Below, in pieces: positions 44,901-52,267 of a stretch of 64,000 nucleotides of DNA (within the stretch, counting starts at the first letter, position 1; each line of letters begins with the position of its first letter). Source of the DNA: Muribaculaceae bacterium. GTDB taxonomy: Bacteria > Bacteroidota > Bacteroidia > Bacteroidales > Muribaculaceae. A model generated the notes under the pieces. The model had not been told where the DNA came from. It saw nothing but the letters and a program-made list of their open reading frames with translations, and ran no database searches. The stretch spans positions 1 to 64,000 of the forward strand of contig JAIECF010000110.1 in assembly GCA_029068655.1 (NCBI GenBank), read 5' to 3'. The position numbers and the translations under genes were made by a program.

Positions 44901-45219
44901 GAGAGGAAGATTCTCTCTTGGCCTCATAATATATGGCCGATGGATTGGCTTTCCCTAAATTGATGAGGTCGGTCTGCGGATTGATGAAGGGTACGTTGCC
45001 GTTCTCGAAAGAAGACCGGTTGTCGCGGTTTGCGTTGTCAATGTCGCGCTGGTCGGTGTCGATGAAGATGAAGCGATAGTTATCGTTCATCGCCTGCAGG
45101 CGAGTTTTCGATGCAGTCGCAGTCGGGAAGCGCTTCTCATAAACTTTTGACTTGATCTTAGCCACAGTCTTGACGCCCTGGCCGCCAATGCCGATAAAGA
45201 TATGTTTCTCGTTGGCCAT
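41992..45219 (-). CDS. tubulin/FtsZ-like GTPase (Tubulin_2 type)
   Basis: A 1075-residue protein of the tubulin superfamily. The N-terminus HIFIGIGGQGVKTV has the glycine-rich first loop, FIDTDQRDIDNA the following strand, and SSSLGGTGSGIFND (residues 182-194) is the GGTGSG signature that binds GTP phosphates. The remaining 850 residues are largely helical and specific to this family. Related FtsZ-like proteins were proposed, from gene neighbourhoods containing vWA genes, to remodel membranes. It follows the vWA gene by 22 bases. The long C-terminal part could bind the membrane adaptor encoded next. Superfamily call firm, function inferred. Confidence 0.85.
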   Translation of the reverse strand: MANEKHIFIGIGGQGVKTVAKIKSKVYEKRFPTATASKTRLQAMNDNYRFIFIDTDQRDIDNANRDNRSSFENGNVPFINPQTDLINLGKANPSAIYYEAKRESSSLINKRILEACSPELATKIPDQPLSFGAGAFRIKSRIAFAHSLADFQSKLQSAISSLNDVKTIGGEDCVIYYWLVSSSLGGTGSGIFNDVLYHINQLHHQIVGNGDPQLVYTLYMPKVFIDANSTEEKYSLNAYGVFSELEAFKKMSYDEKQNTVMHRLAFNNDYNLVDSKKRYCPFYYVIPVDIQTDKGTSLGSPGTMIQNTAEMLYHLHNGQAGATFRSDIDNYMNDIMEKNHEEFLVPMGYVSLQKPIEQYNKYMRARFKRDILRSWLLCSDKKQATVSKEDVDKIAAKLFKELNEKEPHTIAHKLVADQSAAITELIDGIDVESKVMDDRYKFDNINNDLDSLKTAMANASKDEKKNETKKVIVNQIWQDAEELIRNHGLAYAHAAIKAVREKLNKELQPKGNSAAQDEGVSDQKVREASTDAETIDFKEKIGLKNNADDIREYKNLVSQYADEVITAEVKKWADEIKRDFVMDEHNDELSKLARYIQGIMSKAQEMNADAVKEYNKLATKFGEAALDVTTVYLPMLKNICDGNGWKAGNFFSKQYTKVISSSEDETPERDDLKKLVNNSLYSYNEENLSKRQVDLINQYKLTVANADDDKKTVEIRFFANQNIADQGNVKAEKVINDFLQLAEISFEKILQQDKSIQEGWYNKKIYSFFSELTNDEKDDVRRSLNPALFFSYNNNRIAVTKKEEHIIFVTASEDLAEEMLGYQKGNNKHRFEKGEDENSAMVLKSKFGLALRDYRIYDAIKNVYDHATFRQKYHFHGDFAQHLDKLTIDHLPLEVLPQHHSYVKMLMLNELREELSPLFYQDEYDKELYIDTMYIQDSEVSEKIALPKALITDGAKTDGKLAICTEADGRALFHTIEGNTFVERFETYIDLYHNDRFGETTDRLIQAIIRSRVPGETPIRGEEILKQNYAAKRKNLLDTLNKKKSDAPTLEERRIYSIFFNLLRNDYASVNDFKK

Positions 45220-45241
45220 GAGTATTATGGTATTTTTATTG

Positions 45242-46882
45242 TTATTTTTTCTTTTTAATATTGATTGTCACTCGGTGGGTGATGTTCTGCCGGTTTTCAC
45301 CGCATTTCAGCGATACGGAAGTCGGCGAACCGTATCTGCTCAGCTTACCCTGCATTTTATCGCCGTTTCTCACGTATCCTTTACTCGGCTTCCATATGAA
45401 GACGGGTTTCTTTAGACTGAAAGGACTGAATGTCTTCTTGACTACATCAATCGACCATGGAGCATCGGAAAGATTACATTTGTTGTTGCCTCCCGCTCCG
45501 ATTTTCAATGAGGCCTGTGGGGAAATATAGATACGCGGGGATGGCCCTACGATATTTCCTGTAGCATCCCTGAGTGAAACCTCACCTTCGAATTTCTCGG
45601 ATCTGTTTCTGCCTGCGGCTTTGATCACGAGGAAGATATATATGATGAGCAGCACGAGCAGTGTGACGCAGAGCCAGAAGGGGAGCCAGAAAGTCCAGAG
45701 CCATCCGCTACGTTCGGTCGAAGTGTCGGGTATCGGCTTGTCGATGCTGAGACGTTTAAGCTCGCTGTCGTAGTCCGTAGGTAGCATGAGCCCTATATTG
45801 AGTGCCTCGTTGTCATATCTATGCAGACCGATACTCTTGTTTTTGAGTCTACCCAGCTTGATGTCCTTGATGACGGTGTCGGTCGTAATCTGCCATACTC
45901 CTTTATTGTTTTTAAAGTAAAAATCTGATCCTGAGTCTGTGTAGGTGGAGTCAATCTGAAGCTTCGTGTACAGCTTATTGGGCTTCCAGTGGATCTCTGC
46001 TATGGTATTGCCGTCAATGTCAATATTTGTGCTGAAACGGGGATTCAGGTTTCTTGCATTGTCGATCTCGATCACGGCCTTGAGTTTTTCGGTCATGATC
46101 TCGCGTGCGAGCTGGTCAAACCAGTGGGAGATTGCAGCCTGGTCGGAGATGGCATCAACAACATCAAACTTGCGGGTGACGCCGGTGTTGTTGAATACCT
46201 CCTCCTTGAGCTGATCAAGGCAAAATCCCTTCATGGTCCCCATTGGAGGGAGCTTCATCGCCACCACGCGAGTATGCTTGCCATCTGTGACATTTTCGAA
46301 ATTCTTATTCAGATCCACCAACAAGCCGGAATGGATGGGAGTCTCTCCTTGGCCGGGAAGATCGTTGAGGAAGTCGGTGATGATCACCACCACATTCATG
46401 TCTATATCCTGATTATTTCGCATTGAACCGTTGACGGCCTCAACTGCTTTGGCAACATCCGTATTGGCGCGAAATGTGCGGTCATAACCTGCATTATTAT
46501 ATAGCGTTGACAAAGCGTTCTCAAGAGTCTGCTTTGTACCTTCGTTATCGATCTTCACCTCAAGACCGGGGACGTTTGACTTGGCTTCGGTGCCGAACGG
46601 TATTACTGTCACCTGCTCCCCGTTTGGAAGAGAGCGGCTGAAAGCCTTCAACGCCGGTGTTACTATCGAATCGTATTTTACCATTGAGCCGGATACATCT
46701 ATGGCAAAGATATAATGCGTATGCATGTTCTCCAGTTCCGGATGATAGAGTCTCGTAAGTTTCGGGAACTGCTGCTCCAGATATGTCATGGAAGATGTAT
46801 TTCCTTGCGTAGATGTCTGAGCAAGACTTAATCCACACGTCAGGCATAGTAAAAGAAAAAATAACGTTGATGTCTTTTTCAT
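45242..46882 (-). CDS. membrane-anchored von Willebrand factor A protein
   Basis: A 546-residue protein with a signal peptide (STLFFLLLCLTCGLSLAQ) and a vWA domain from about residue 55: the MIDAS motif DVSGS is at 62-66, with Thr141 and Asp170 (IITDF) as the other metal ligands, so metal-dependent ligand binding is likely. After a middle region of beta character, a membrane helix (FWLCVTLLVLLIIYIFLVI, about 403-422) leads to a C-terminal part that may be cytoplasmic. The start at 46882 is chosen for its signal peptide and the promoter at 46954-46985; an upstream ATG at 46912 adds an unlikely prefix. It is the first gene of the nine-gene operon. Confidence 0.88.
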   Translation of the reverse strand: MKKTSTLFFLLLCLTCGLSLAQTSTQGNTSSMTYLEQQFPKLTRLYHPELENMHTHYIFAIDVSGSMVKYDSIVTPALKAFSRSLPNGEQVTVIPFGTEAKSNVPGLEVKIDNEGTKQTLENALSTLYNNAGYDRTFRANTDVAKAVEAVNGSMRNNQDIDMNVVVIITDFLNDLPGQGETPIHSGLLVDLNKNFENVTDGKHTRVVAMKLPPMGTMKGFCLDQLKEEVFNNTGVTRKFDVVDAISDQAAISHWFDQLAREIMTEKLKAVIEIDNARNLNPRFSTNIDIDGNTIAEIHWKPNKLYTKLQIDSTYTDSGSDFYFKNNKGVWQITTDTVIKDIKLGRLKNKSIGLHRYDNEALNIGLMLPTDYDSELKRLSIDKPIPDTSTERSGWLWTFWLPFWLCVTLLVLLIIYIFLVIKAAGRNRSEKFEGEVSLRDATGNIVGPSPRIYISPQASLKIGAGGNNKCNLSDAPWSIDVVKKTFSPFSLKKPVFIWKPSKGYVRNGDKMQGKLSRYGSPTSVSLKCGENRQNITHRVTINIKKKK

Positions 46883-46953
46883 GATGCGATGTCTATTTAA
46901 TGCTTTTATCAATGTCCGGAAACGACCATTTCTTTGAAGTTAGGGTCTTTATT

Positions 46954-46985
46954 GCAAAATTAGCAATTTTTTTGATTCATTCAAA
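46954..46985 (-). promoter_or_regulatory. promoter of the vWA-tubulin-channel-TIR operon
   Basis: On the minus strand: TTTG (46985-46982), 19 bases, TAATTTTGC (46962-46954). It is followed by a leader of about 70 bases and nine genes with gaps of at most 28 bases. It lies in the 400-base gene-free stretch 46883-47282. Confidence 0.75.
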
Positions 46986-47206
46986 ATATTTTTGAAAATA
47001 TATAATATATAAGGTCCAATTGTTCGTTCCTTTAAAAGGAATTTCTTTGAGAGACTCCATATTGCCTATATACAAGAACGATGACATTTCCTCGACTCAA
47101 TGTATATTTATGTAGTCCACGAGGGAACTCGGATCGAACCGGGCAAGGCTTTTGCTTACGCTTGTTATAAATGTTTTGGGAATGGGCGATGCGGACTGTC
47201 TTTGAG

Positions 47207-47258
47207 TCGAATAATAGCCAAAAGTGGATGTTTTTACCCACTTTTGGCTATTATTCGA
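47207..47258. repeat. perfect 21-bp inverted repeat
   Basis: The arms at 47207-47227 and 47238-47258 are perfect complements (starting TCGAATAATAGCC and ending GGCTATTATTCGA) with a 10-base T-rich loop. It lies 25 bases after the stop codon of the Sel1-like gene on the minus strand. No T run follows on that strand, so it is either a rho-independent-like stop of weak type, an operator or a mobile-element end. Confidence 0.85.
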
Positions 47259-47282
47259 TTAAGGGATTTGTCTGGGAAGGAA

Positions 47283-48167
47283 TCAGTCTTCCTCTATGGA
47301 GGGATCGTAGTCTTCGGTGTCGGATTCGGCTTTCAGGGCTTCGGCCCGCCTTCGCCATTTTTGTATGTCGGTGCGAAATTCTGTCTTTTCTTCCGGGGTC
47401 AGGTTGTGGTCTTCGTCAAGCTGCTCCTCAAGGAGATTGGCGATTGATTCGGCCCCGCGCCAGTCGCCTGCGAAGTAAGCCTCGCCAAAGTATTTCAGGG
47501 CGAGCCAGAATGATTTGCCGCATCCTATGCCGTCGGCATAAAGCCATCCGAGGCGGTAGAGGTATTCCTCGTCTTCTTCATCGAGCCTTGCCGCTGTCTT
47601 AGTCCATCTGAAAAGAGCTTCTGTGCGCTCCGTGTCGTCAATATAGTCGGGCATCACTATATCCCAGTAATAGTCGCTGAGCTTTTCGGCCGCTTCCGCG
47701 TCTTCCTCCGCTATCTGCTCGAGATATTCTATTCCCACCTCTGGATCGCCCCCTCTTGCCATATTCAGGAAGTAGTCGCCGAGCCAGTTGCACGCATATT
47801 TCTTCCAATGACTATCTTTTTCAGCACATTTCTCATAGAATCTCTCCGCATCGTAATGGTCATATTTCTGGCGGGGGCCTCCTTCCGCCTGATCGGGAGT
47901 CTCGGCGTTGTCGCACATATAGCCCAGTATGTAGTAGCCTAAAGCTTCCCCTCCTTCGAAAGCGGCTTTTTCCGCGTATCCGAAACTTTTGTCAAGATCG
48001 ACAGGAACGCCTATCCCTTCGTGCAGCAGCAAAGCTATGAGGCCGTCTCGCTCGCTGCTGTCGGGAGCGTCATTGATTATCTTGAATATCTGTTGCGGGA
48101 TTGCGGGATTGCTGTCTCTATTTTCCAACATGCGAAGAAACGTGTCGGTAAGCGATTCCTTTGTCAT
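47283..48167 (-). CDS. Sel1-like repeat protein
   Basis: A 294-residue cytoplasmic, acidic protein with Sel1/TPR-like helical repeats: SFGYAEKAAFEGGEALGYYI, YACNWLGDYFLNMARGGDPE, YRLGWLYADGIGCGKSFWL and LKYFGEAYFAGDWRGAES. Sel1 proteins are protein-protein adaptors. It lies 26 bases after the next gene upstream and probably shares its promoter. It is not part of the tubulin-like operon, since that has its own promoter downstream, but it is oriented the same way and adjacent, so a link is possible. Confidence 0.78.
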   Translation of the reverse strand: MTKESLTDTFLRMLENRDSNPAIPQQIFKIINDAPDSSERDGLIALLLHEGIGVPVDLDKSFGYAEKAAFEGGEALGYYILGYMCDNAETPDQAEGGPRQKYDHYDAERFYEKCAEKDSHWKKYACNWLGDYFLNMARGGDPEVGIEYLEQIAEEDAEAAEKLSDYYWDIVMPDYIDDTERTEALFRWTKTAARLDEEDEEYLYRLGWLYADGIGCGKSFWLALKYFGEAYFAGDWRGAESIANLLEEQLDEDHNLTPEEKTEFRTDIQKWRRRAEALKAESDTEDYDPSIEED

Positions 48168-48193
48168 TGCTTTCTTGTATTGTATTTAGTCAT

Positions 48194-49018
48194 TCAGTCA
48201 AATCTCACCCGGGGGTTCATCTGCGAAGGTGATTTCCAGTCGATGCCGTATTCCTCTTTCAGAAGTTCACGCTTCGCGTTCCAGTATTTGAAGCAGAATC
48301 CCATGTGGCGCGGAGCGTTGGCAAAGCGCTCATCAAGACGGCGTTTTACATCGTAGTAGATATCTTCCCACCGGAAGGTGTATTCCACAGGGTCACATCT
48401 GAGATGTCCGATGCCCGGTTCCATTATTATCTTCATGAGTTCCTGAGAGGTGAACAGTCCTGCTATTGCATCCTGAAGCTCCTTACTGAAGAAACTGTCG
48501 TAGTATCTGGCATCTTCAAGAAGTATCCTGAGTTTCAGGAGGCGACGTGCGCGCCCCTTGAGGTCTTCGTTGAGTTTCCCCATCTGGAAAGCCTTGCGCA
48601 GGAACATGAGGGTGAGATCGTAGGAGGCGTGATTGTAGACTGTATCGTTGACGGCGTCGATGATTCTCGGCACAGTCTCCTCGAGGGCGTCCCATGGCGC
48701 TTCCTCACAGCGTATGATTTCCCGCACCGTGTAGGCGATATCCTTGACTGGAGGGAAATCGTTAAGTTCCACATATGTTTCCGCGAGAAGCGCGTATAGC
48801 TCAAGAAGGTCGGAGGCGTTGCTTTTTGTAGCGTATTCCTTTTCAAGCATCTCGATAAGAGAAGAGAAGCACATGGCGTCTGCCTCAAGCATCTCGTCCT
48901 TCTCCATCTCCTCCATCTCCTCTCTCATGGTGATGACACGGTCGATTCTGTTCTCTATCGAATCGGAGGAATCCGAAACGATTGCTTCTATTTTCGCTTT
49001 AAGGTCTTTTTTGTGCAT
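48194..49018 (-). CDS. conserved protein of unknown function
   Basis: A 274-residue helical, acidic protein without signal peptide or membrane segments. The N-terminal part (MHKKDLKAKIEAIVSDSSDS, then EEMEEMEKDEMLEADAM) is highly charged; the C-terminal motif GFCFKYWNAKRELLKEEYGI, then SPSQMNPRVRFD, looks like a conserved tail of a Bacteroidales protein family, but I cannot name it. I choose the ATG at 49018 because a promoter lies at 49087-49119 and the longer reading from 49066 has an unlikely prefix. Function unknown. Confidence 0.72.
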   Translation of the reverse strand: MHKKDLKAKIEAIVSDSSDSIENRIDRVITMREEMEEMEKDEMLEADAMCFSSLIEMLEKEYATKSNASDLLELYALLAETYVELNDFPPVKDIAYTVREIIRCEEAPWDALEETVPRIIDAVNDTVYNHASYDLTLMFLRKAFQMGKLNEDLKGRARRLLKLRILLEDARYYDSFFSKELQDAIAGLFTSQELMKIIMEPGIGHLRCDPVEYTFRWEDIYYDVKRRLDERFANAPRHMGFCFKYWNAKRELLKEEYGIDWKSPSQMNPRVRFD

Positions 49019-49086
49019 AGCATAATGATTGATATTAACATAGCGCTTTTTCGGCGGCCAGATCACCGTGAGGGGACCATTCCCTT

Positions 49087-49119
49087 TGCAAATATAGCGA
49101 TTTCTATTCTAATATCCAA
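49087..49119 (-). promoter_or_regulatory. promoter of the unknown/Sel1-like gene pair
   Basis: On the minus strand: TTTG (49119-49116), 20 bases, TATATTTGC (49095-49087), giving a leader of about 65 bases to the ATG at 49018. Confidence 0.65.
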
Positions 49120-49201
49120 ATTCTTTTTCAAGTGTCGGCACTCCCGCAAACGTCAGCTTCCTTTTTATGCTGAAAAAATACGGAGTATCAAAACTTTTTA
49201 T

Positions 49202-49210
49202 TATCTTTGC
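49202..49210 (+). promoter_or_regulatory. -7 element for the coiled-coil membrane protein gene
   Basis: TATCTTTGC, about 100 bases upstream of the ATG at 49309. A matching TTTG at -33 is not visible. Confidence 0.5.
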
Positions 49211-49308
49211 AGGTTGAAAGACTTGGCGGTTGTTTTTTCGGGCCGCCGAGTCATAAGTTTCAGACAGTCTTGATGATTTAAACAAAAAAATATAACCCGG
49301 ACACGGAT

Positions 49309-50226
49309 ATGAACAAGCAGCAGAAAACCATACTTTATACTGCCATCGGAGTTGCGGCGGCACTTGTAGCCCTCGTGATCGTATTGATCTTCAGCAACAA
49401 CAGCCGCACCGCGAGCCTCAACGAGGCTGAAGCGCGCGCCGACTCGCTCGCCCTCGCCAACGACCGGCTGGTGCTTACCAATGAATTCAATGAGCTCAAC
49501 GCCAACTTCAACATGTACGAGGACCAGCAGATGTATCTCACCAACGATTCGCTGGTGCAGCAGTACAATCAGGCCAAAATGAAGGTGGAGGGTCTGCTGC
49601 AGGAACTCAACCAGGAGAAAAAAAGCAACGCAGCCAACCGTGCCCGCATCAAGGCGCTTGAGAATGAGATAGCTACCCTCAAGGGAATCCTGAAGCATTA
49701 TCTCGAGGAGATCGATCGTCTTTCGAAAGAGAACGAAGGCCTGCGCAAGGACCTTCAGGAAGTGCGCACCCGCAACGAGCAGCTGACATCGGCAGTGACC
49801 GTAGCTACAAAGAGCAACGAGGAGCTCACACAGACAGTGAAGCAGGCCAAGAAACTCAATATCACAGGCCTCTATATGAATGCACTCAACAAGAAGGGCA
49901 AGACAGAGAAAAAGATAGGTAAGGCCCAGCAGCTTGCGGTAGGCTTCACCGTGAGCCCGAACACGACGGCAGCTCCTGGCATGAAAGATTTCTATGTGAG
50001 GATAGTGACGCCGGAAGGATCTCTGCTCGGCGGCAACGTGACCTTCCCGATGGACGGGGCGAACGTGCCGGCCACTACCCACAGGCAGGTGGAATATGCA
50101 AACGATGAGCTGTCGGTGACTATATACTGGGATGTGAATACTACTCTGACGGCGGGCGACTATACGGTGGAGGTCTTCTGCGACGGTAACCGACTCGCTT
50201 CGCGTCATTTCCAGATGGGGAAGTAG
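49309..50226 (+). CDS. single-pass membrane protein with long coiled coil
   Basis: A 305-residue protein: a short cytoplasmic start, one membrane helix (about 8-28, LYTAIGVAAALVALVIVLIF), a long coiled coil (about 35-180, with RARIKALENEIATLKGIL and YLEEIDRLSKENEGLRKDL), and a C-terminal beta domain (ITGLYMNALNKKGK, then FYVRIVTPEGSLLGG, LTAGDYTVEVFCDGN). The layout suggests an envelope-spanning protein that may act in cell-envelope organisation, but no named family is recognised. A gene for a 50-residue protein follows after 192 bases. Confidence 0.8.
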   Translation: MNKQQKTILYTAIGVAAALVALVIVLIFSNNSRTASLNEAEARADSLALANDRLVLTNEFNELNANFNMYEDQQMYLTNDSLVQQYNQAKMKVEGLLQELNQEKKSNAANRARIKALENEIATLKGILKHYLEEIDRLSKENEGLRKDLQEVRTRNEQLTSAVTVATKSNEELTQTVKQAKKLNITGLYMNALNKKGKTEKKIGKAQQLAVGFTVSPNTTAAPGMKDFYVRIVTPEGSLLGGNVTFPMDGANVPATTHRQVEYANDELSVTIYWDVNTTLTAGDYTVEVFCDGNRLASRHFQMGK

Positions 50227-50418
50227 TGCGGCTATAGGCCGAGAAGTATGGAGTAGCGGCACTTCGCGCAATATGAAGCATAAAGTATAGAAATACAGCT
50301 TCGGAGGATGAACCTTCGGAGCTTTTCGTGCGTTTTATAGATGAAACCTTGATAATGATTGATACTATTGAAAACGCATTGATTTTGATTTATTAACTAT
50401 AGAAAACACACAAAGAAA

Positions 50419-50571
50419 ATGGCACACGAAGAAAAAACAGACAATACACTGCGTCTTGCATTCGACATAGCGAAACTGGCACTTAAGGTGGCTACCGTAG
50501 CTGCGGCTTTCTGCGCAGTGAAGGAAATCCACAATGTGCACAAGGCTATCGAACGCCGTCGCGAGAAATGA
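50419..50571 (+). CDS. small 50-residue protein
   Basis: A short gene encoding 50 residues: a charged start (MAHEEKTDN), an amphipathic to hydrophobic helix (LAFDIAKLALKVATVAAAFC), and a basic end (HKAIERRREK). The layout of a membrane-associated helix with a positive tail, together with a clean reading frame between normal spacers, supports a real gene. No family recognised. The stop codon merges with a heptamer repeat array. Confidence 0.6.
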   Translation: MAHEEKTDNTLRLAFDIAKLALKVATVAAAFCAVKEIHNVHKAIERRREK

Positions 50572-50603
50572 GTCTTGAGTCTTAAGTCTTGAGTCTTAAG
50601 ATG
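50569..50603 (+). repeat. heptamer array at the small gene's stop
   Basis: GAGTCTT and AAGTCTT units in tandem, beginning within the TGA stop codon. Same units as at 18324-18374. Confidence 0.75.
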
Positions 50604-50689
50604 TAAGGCTTTATGAAGATATTATAGAAATAACTAATTTAGATAACCCAATGGTGAAGGGATCTGTCAACGAGACGGATCCCTTTATT

Positions 50690-51313
50690 TTAAGCAACGC
50701 TCTTTTTCCTGGCGCCGATCATAAGGTTGCGTATGTAGGCTACAAGCCCGAACGACTGCCCTATGATGAGGACGGGATCATGGCGGATGATGCCATAAGT
50801 CACTATGCTTAGCGATCCGATCAGGGAGAGGATCCAGAAGATCGGCGGGAGTTCAGACTCCCCGCGACGTGAGGAATACCAGTATTGGTAGATGAAGCGG
50901 AGGGTAAATATTATCTGGCCGGTCGATCCGAAGATCAGCAGCCACATGGGAACGTCGGCATTGTGGAAGAAATTCCTGATGAATATATCGGCATGTGAGG
51001 CCGCCAGAGCGAGAGCTGCAAGCGGAGTGGCGGCCAGCAATATCTTCAGCAGGAGATTCATGCGGCCCCAGATCCCCTTCGCCTTGAGGTTCCAGAGATA
51101 GACGTAGTATGAGATGAACTGGCCGAGGACAATCGCGAAGTCCTGACGCAGGACGCCATAGAGACACAGCAGATAAGATCCTATGATGCTTAGGATCCAG
51201 AAGACCGATGGGGAGAGCACCTTGCGGGCGCGTTCCGACATGATCCACTGCACCAGTATGCGGGCCGAGAAAAATCCCTGGGCGAGGAATCCTATCAGGA
51301 ATTCATAATGCAT
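50690..51313 (-). CDS. LABN (lipid A biosynthesis N-terminal) domain protein
   Basis: A 207-residue membrane protein with about six helices, made of two copies of the LABN domain. The repeats are visible as GFLAQGFFSARILVQWI ... SVFWILSIIGSYLLCLYG ... VLGQFISYYVYLWNL and GSTGQIIFTLRFIYQYW ... PIFWILSLIGSLSIVTYG ... IIGQSFGLVAYIRNL. Family members are found next to glycosyltransferases that act on lipid-linked sugars. Here it follows a GT2 and a GT39 gene on the same strand, so all three probably modify lipid A or another envelope lipid. Confidence 0.88.
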   Translation of the reverse strand: MHYEFLIGFLAQGFFSARILVQWIMSERARKVLSPSVFWILSIIGSYLLCLYGVLRQDFAIVLGQFISYYVYLWNLKAKGIWGRMNLLLKILLAATPLAALALAASHADIFIRNFFHNADVPMWLLIFGSTGQIIFTLRFIYQYWYSSRRGESELPPIFWILSLIGSLSIVTYGIIRHDPVLIIGQSFGLVAYIRNLMIGARKKSVA

Positions 51314-51365
51314 AATCTGTGGTCAATTCATAATGCATAATGCATAATTCATAATTCATAATTAA
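51305..51365. repeat. AT-rich heptamer array (CATAATG/CATAATT)
   Basis: CATAATG and CATAATT units in tandem between the GT2 gene's 3' side and the LABN start. Same 7-base period as the other arrays but a different unit. Confidence 0.7.
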
Positions 51366-51396
51366 AGACTCAGCCATCTCAACTCCACCACGAATC

Positions 51397-51476
51397 GCCT
51401 CTCCGAGGCTACTGAGTATCGGCTGTTTCCCCAGGCTGAAGCCTGGGGTTTCGGCACGATGCCAGCTCTCCGAGCT
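51397..51476. repeat. REP-like cluster of three hairpins
   Basis: Three palindromes in 80 bases: GCCTCtccGAGGC (51397-51409), CCCCAGGCTgaAGCCTGGGG (51429-51448) and AGCTCtccGAGCT (51464-51476). The texture resembles the 98-bp repeats around the RAYT-like gene but the sequence differs. A T run (TTTTTTTT near 51500) follows on the plus strand. Confidence 0.6.
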
Positions 51477-51541
51477 GAGTCTTACCGCTACGTTGCTTTT
51501 TTTTGAGTCTTATCGTTGCGTAGCATCTTGAGATGTAAGAG

Positions 51542-52267
51542 TCAGGACTTTTCAGCTATTTCGTAGTTGAACCATCTTGAGCGCATCCAGCGGAATGCGA
51601 AGCAGTCCTGCAGAGGGCCGATGAGACGGTTGCTCATACTGAACTTCGACGTTCCTGCCACACGTGGATAGTGGCGCACGGGCATCTCCTTGACGGAGCA
51701 TCCCTGGAGCCCGAAGAGAGCCGGGAGGAAGCGGTGCATCCCTTTTACGAATGGAACGCGGCGGGCATTGGCTGTACGCATCACCTTCAACGGGCACCCC
51801 GTATCGGTTGCCGTATCGCCCGTCATCATACGGCGAAATCTGTTGGCGAACTTAGACTGGAAGCGTTTCCAGCCGGTATCCTTTCGGTTGGCGCGTATGC
51901 CCATTACGAGTTCATGATCCTTGAGGTAGGGGAGGAGCAGGTTGAAGTCATCAGGATCTGTCTGGAGGTCAGCATCTATGTAGCCCACGTATTCAGATTC
52001 TGTAGCGTCGATTCCTGCCTTGATGGCTGCGCTTAGTCCGCAGTTGCGGGCGAAAGAGAGATATAGCATGTCGTCATGGCGCCCACAGATTTCCTTGATG
52101 CGGCCAAGACTCGAGTCGGTAGATCCATCGTCGACGAAAAGCACGCAGGCCTTGACCGGCGAGGTCGGAAGCCACGCTCCGAGGCGCTCCTCGAGAGCCT
52201 TCATATTGTCTTCCTCGTTGTAGACGGGCACTATCACCGTCAGATCGTATGATGCGGTCTTATTCAT
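51542..52267 (-). CDS. family 2 glycosyltransferase (polyprenyl-phosphate sugar type)
   Basis: A 241-residue GT2 enzyme like dolichol-phosphate mannosyltransferase or ArnC-type enzymes: LTVIVPVYNEEDNMKALEER, ACVLFVDDGSTDSSL, then YIDADLQTDPDDFNLLLPYL with the metal-binding Asp residues, and a C-terminal RHYPRVAGTSKFSMSNRLIG. It transfers a sugar to a polyprenyl phosphate carrier. The start at 52267 overlaps the end of the GT39 gene by 8 bases; an upstream ATG would lie deep in that gene. It lacks the C-terminal membrane helices some relatives have. Confidence 0.9.
   Translation of the reverse strand: MNKTASYDLTVIVPVYNEEDNMKALEERLGAWLPTSPVKACVLFVDDGSTDSSLGRIKEICGRHDDMLYLSFARNCGLSAAIKAGIDATESEYVGYIDADLQTDPDDFNLLLPYLKDHELVMGIRANRKDTGWKRFQSKFANRFRRMMTGDTATDTGCPLKVMRTANARRVPFVKGMHRFLPALFGLQGCSVKEMPVRHYPRVAGTSKFSMSNRLIGPLQDCFAFRWMRSRWFNYEIAEKS

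Noticed and set aside
47105-47130. Sequence resembling the T-arm of a tRNA on the minus strand (GGTTCGATCC)
   Set aside because: The stem does not pair properly and no anticodon arm, D-arm or acceptor stem is found around it, so it is not a tRNA gene.
49201-50271. A 356-residue minus-strand open frame opposite the coiled-coil protein gene
   Set aside because: Composition (His, Leu, Val and Arg rich) and lack of any motif mark it as a shadow of the sense gene.
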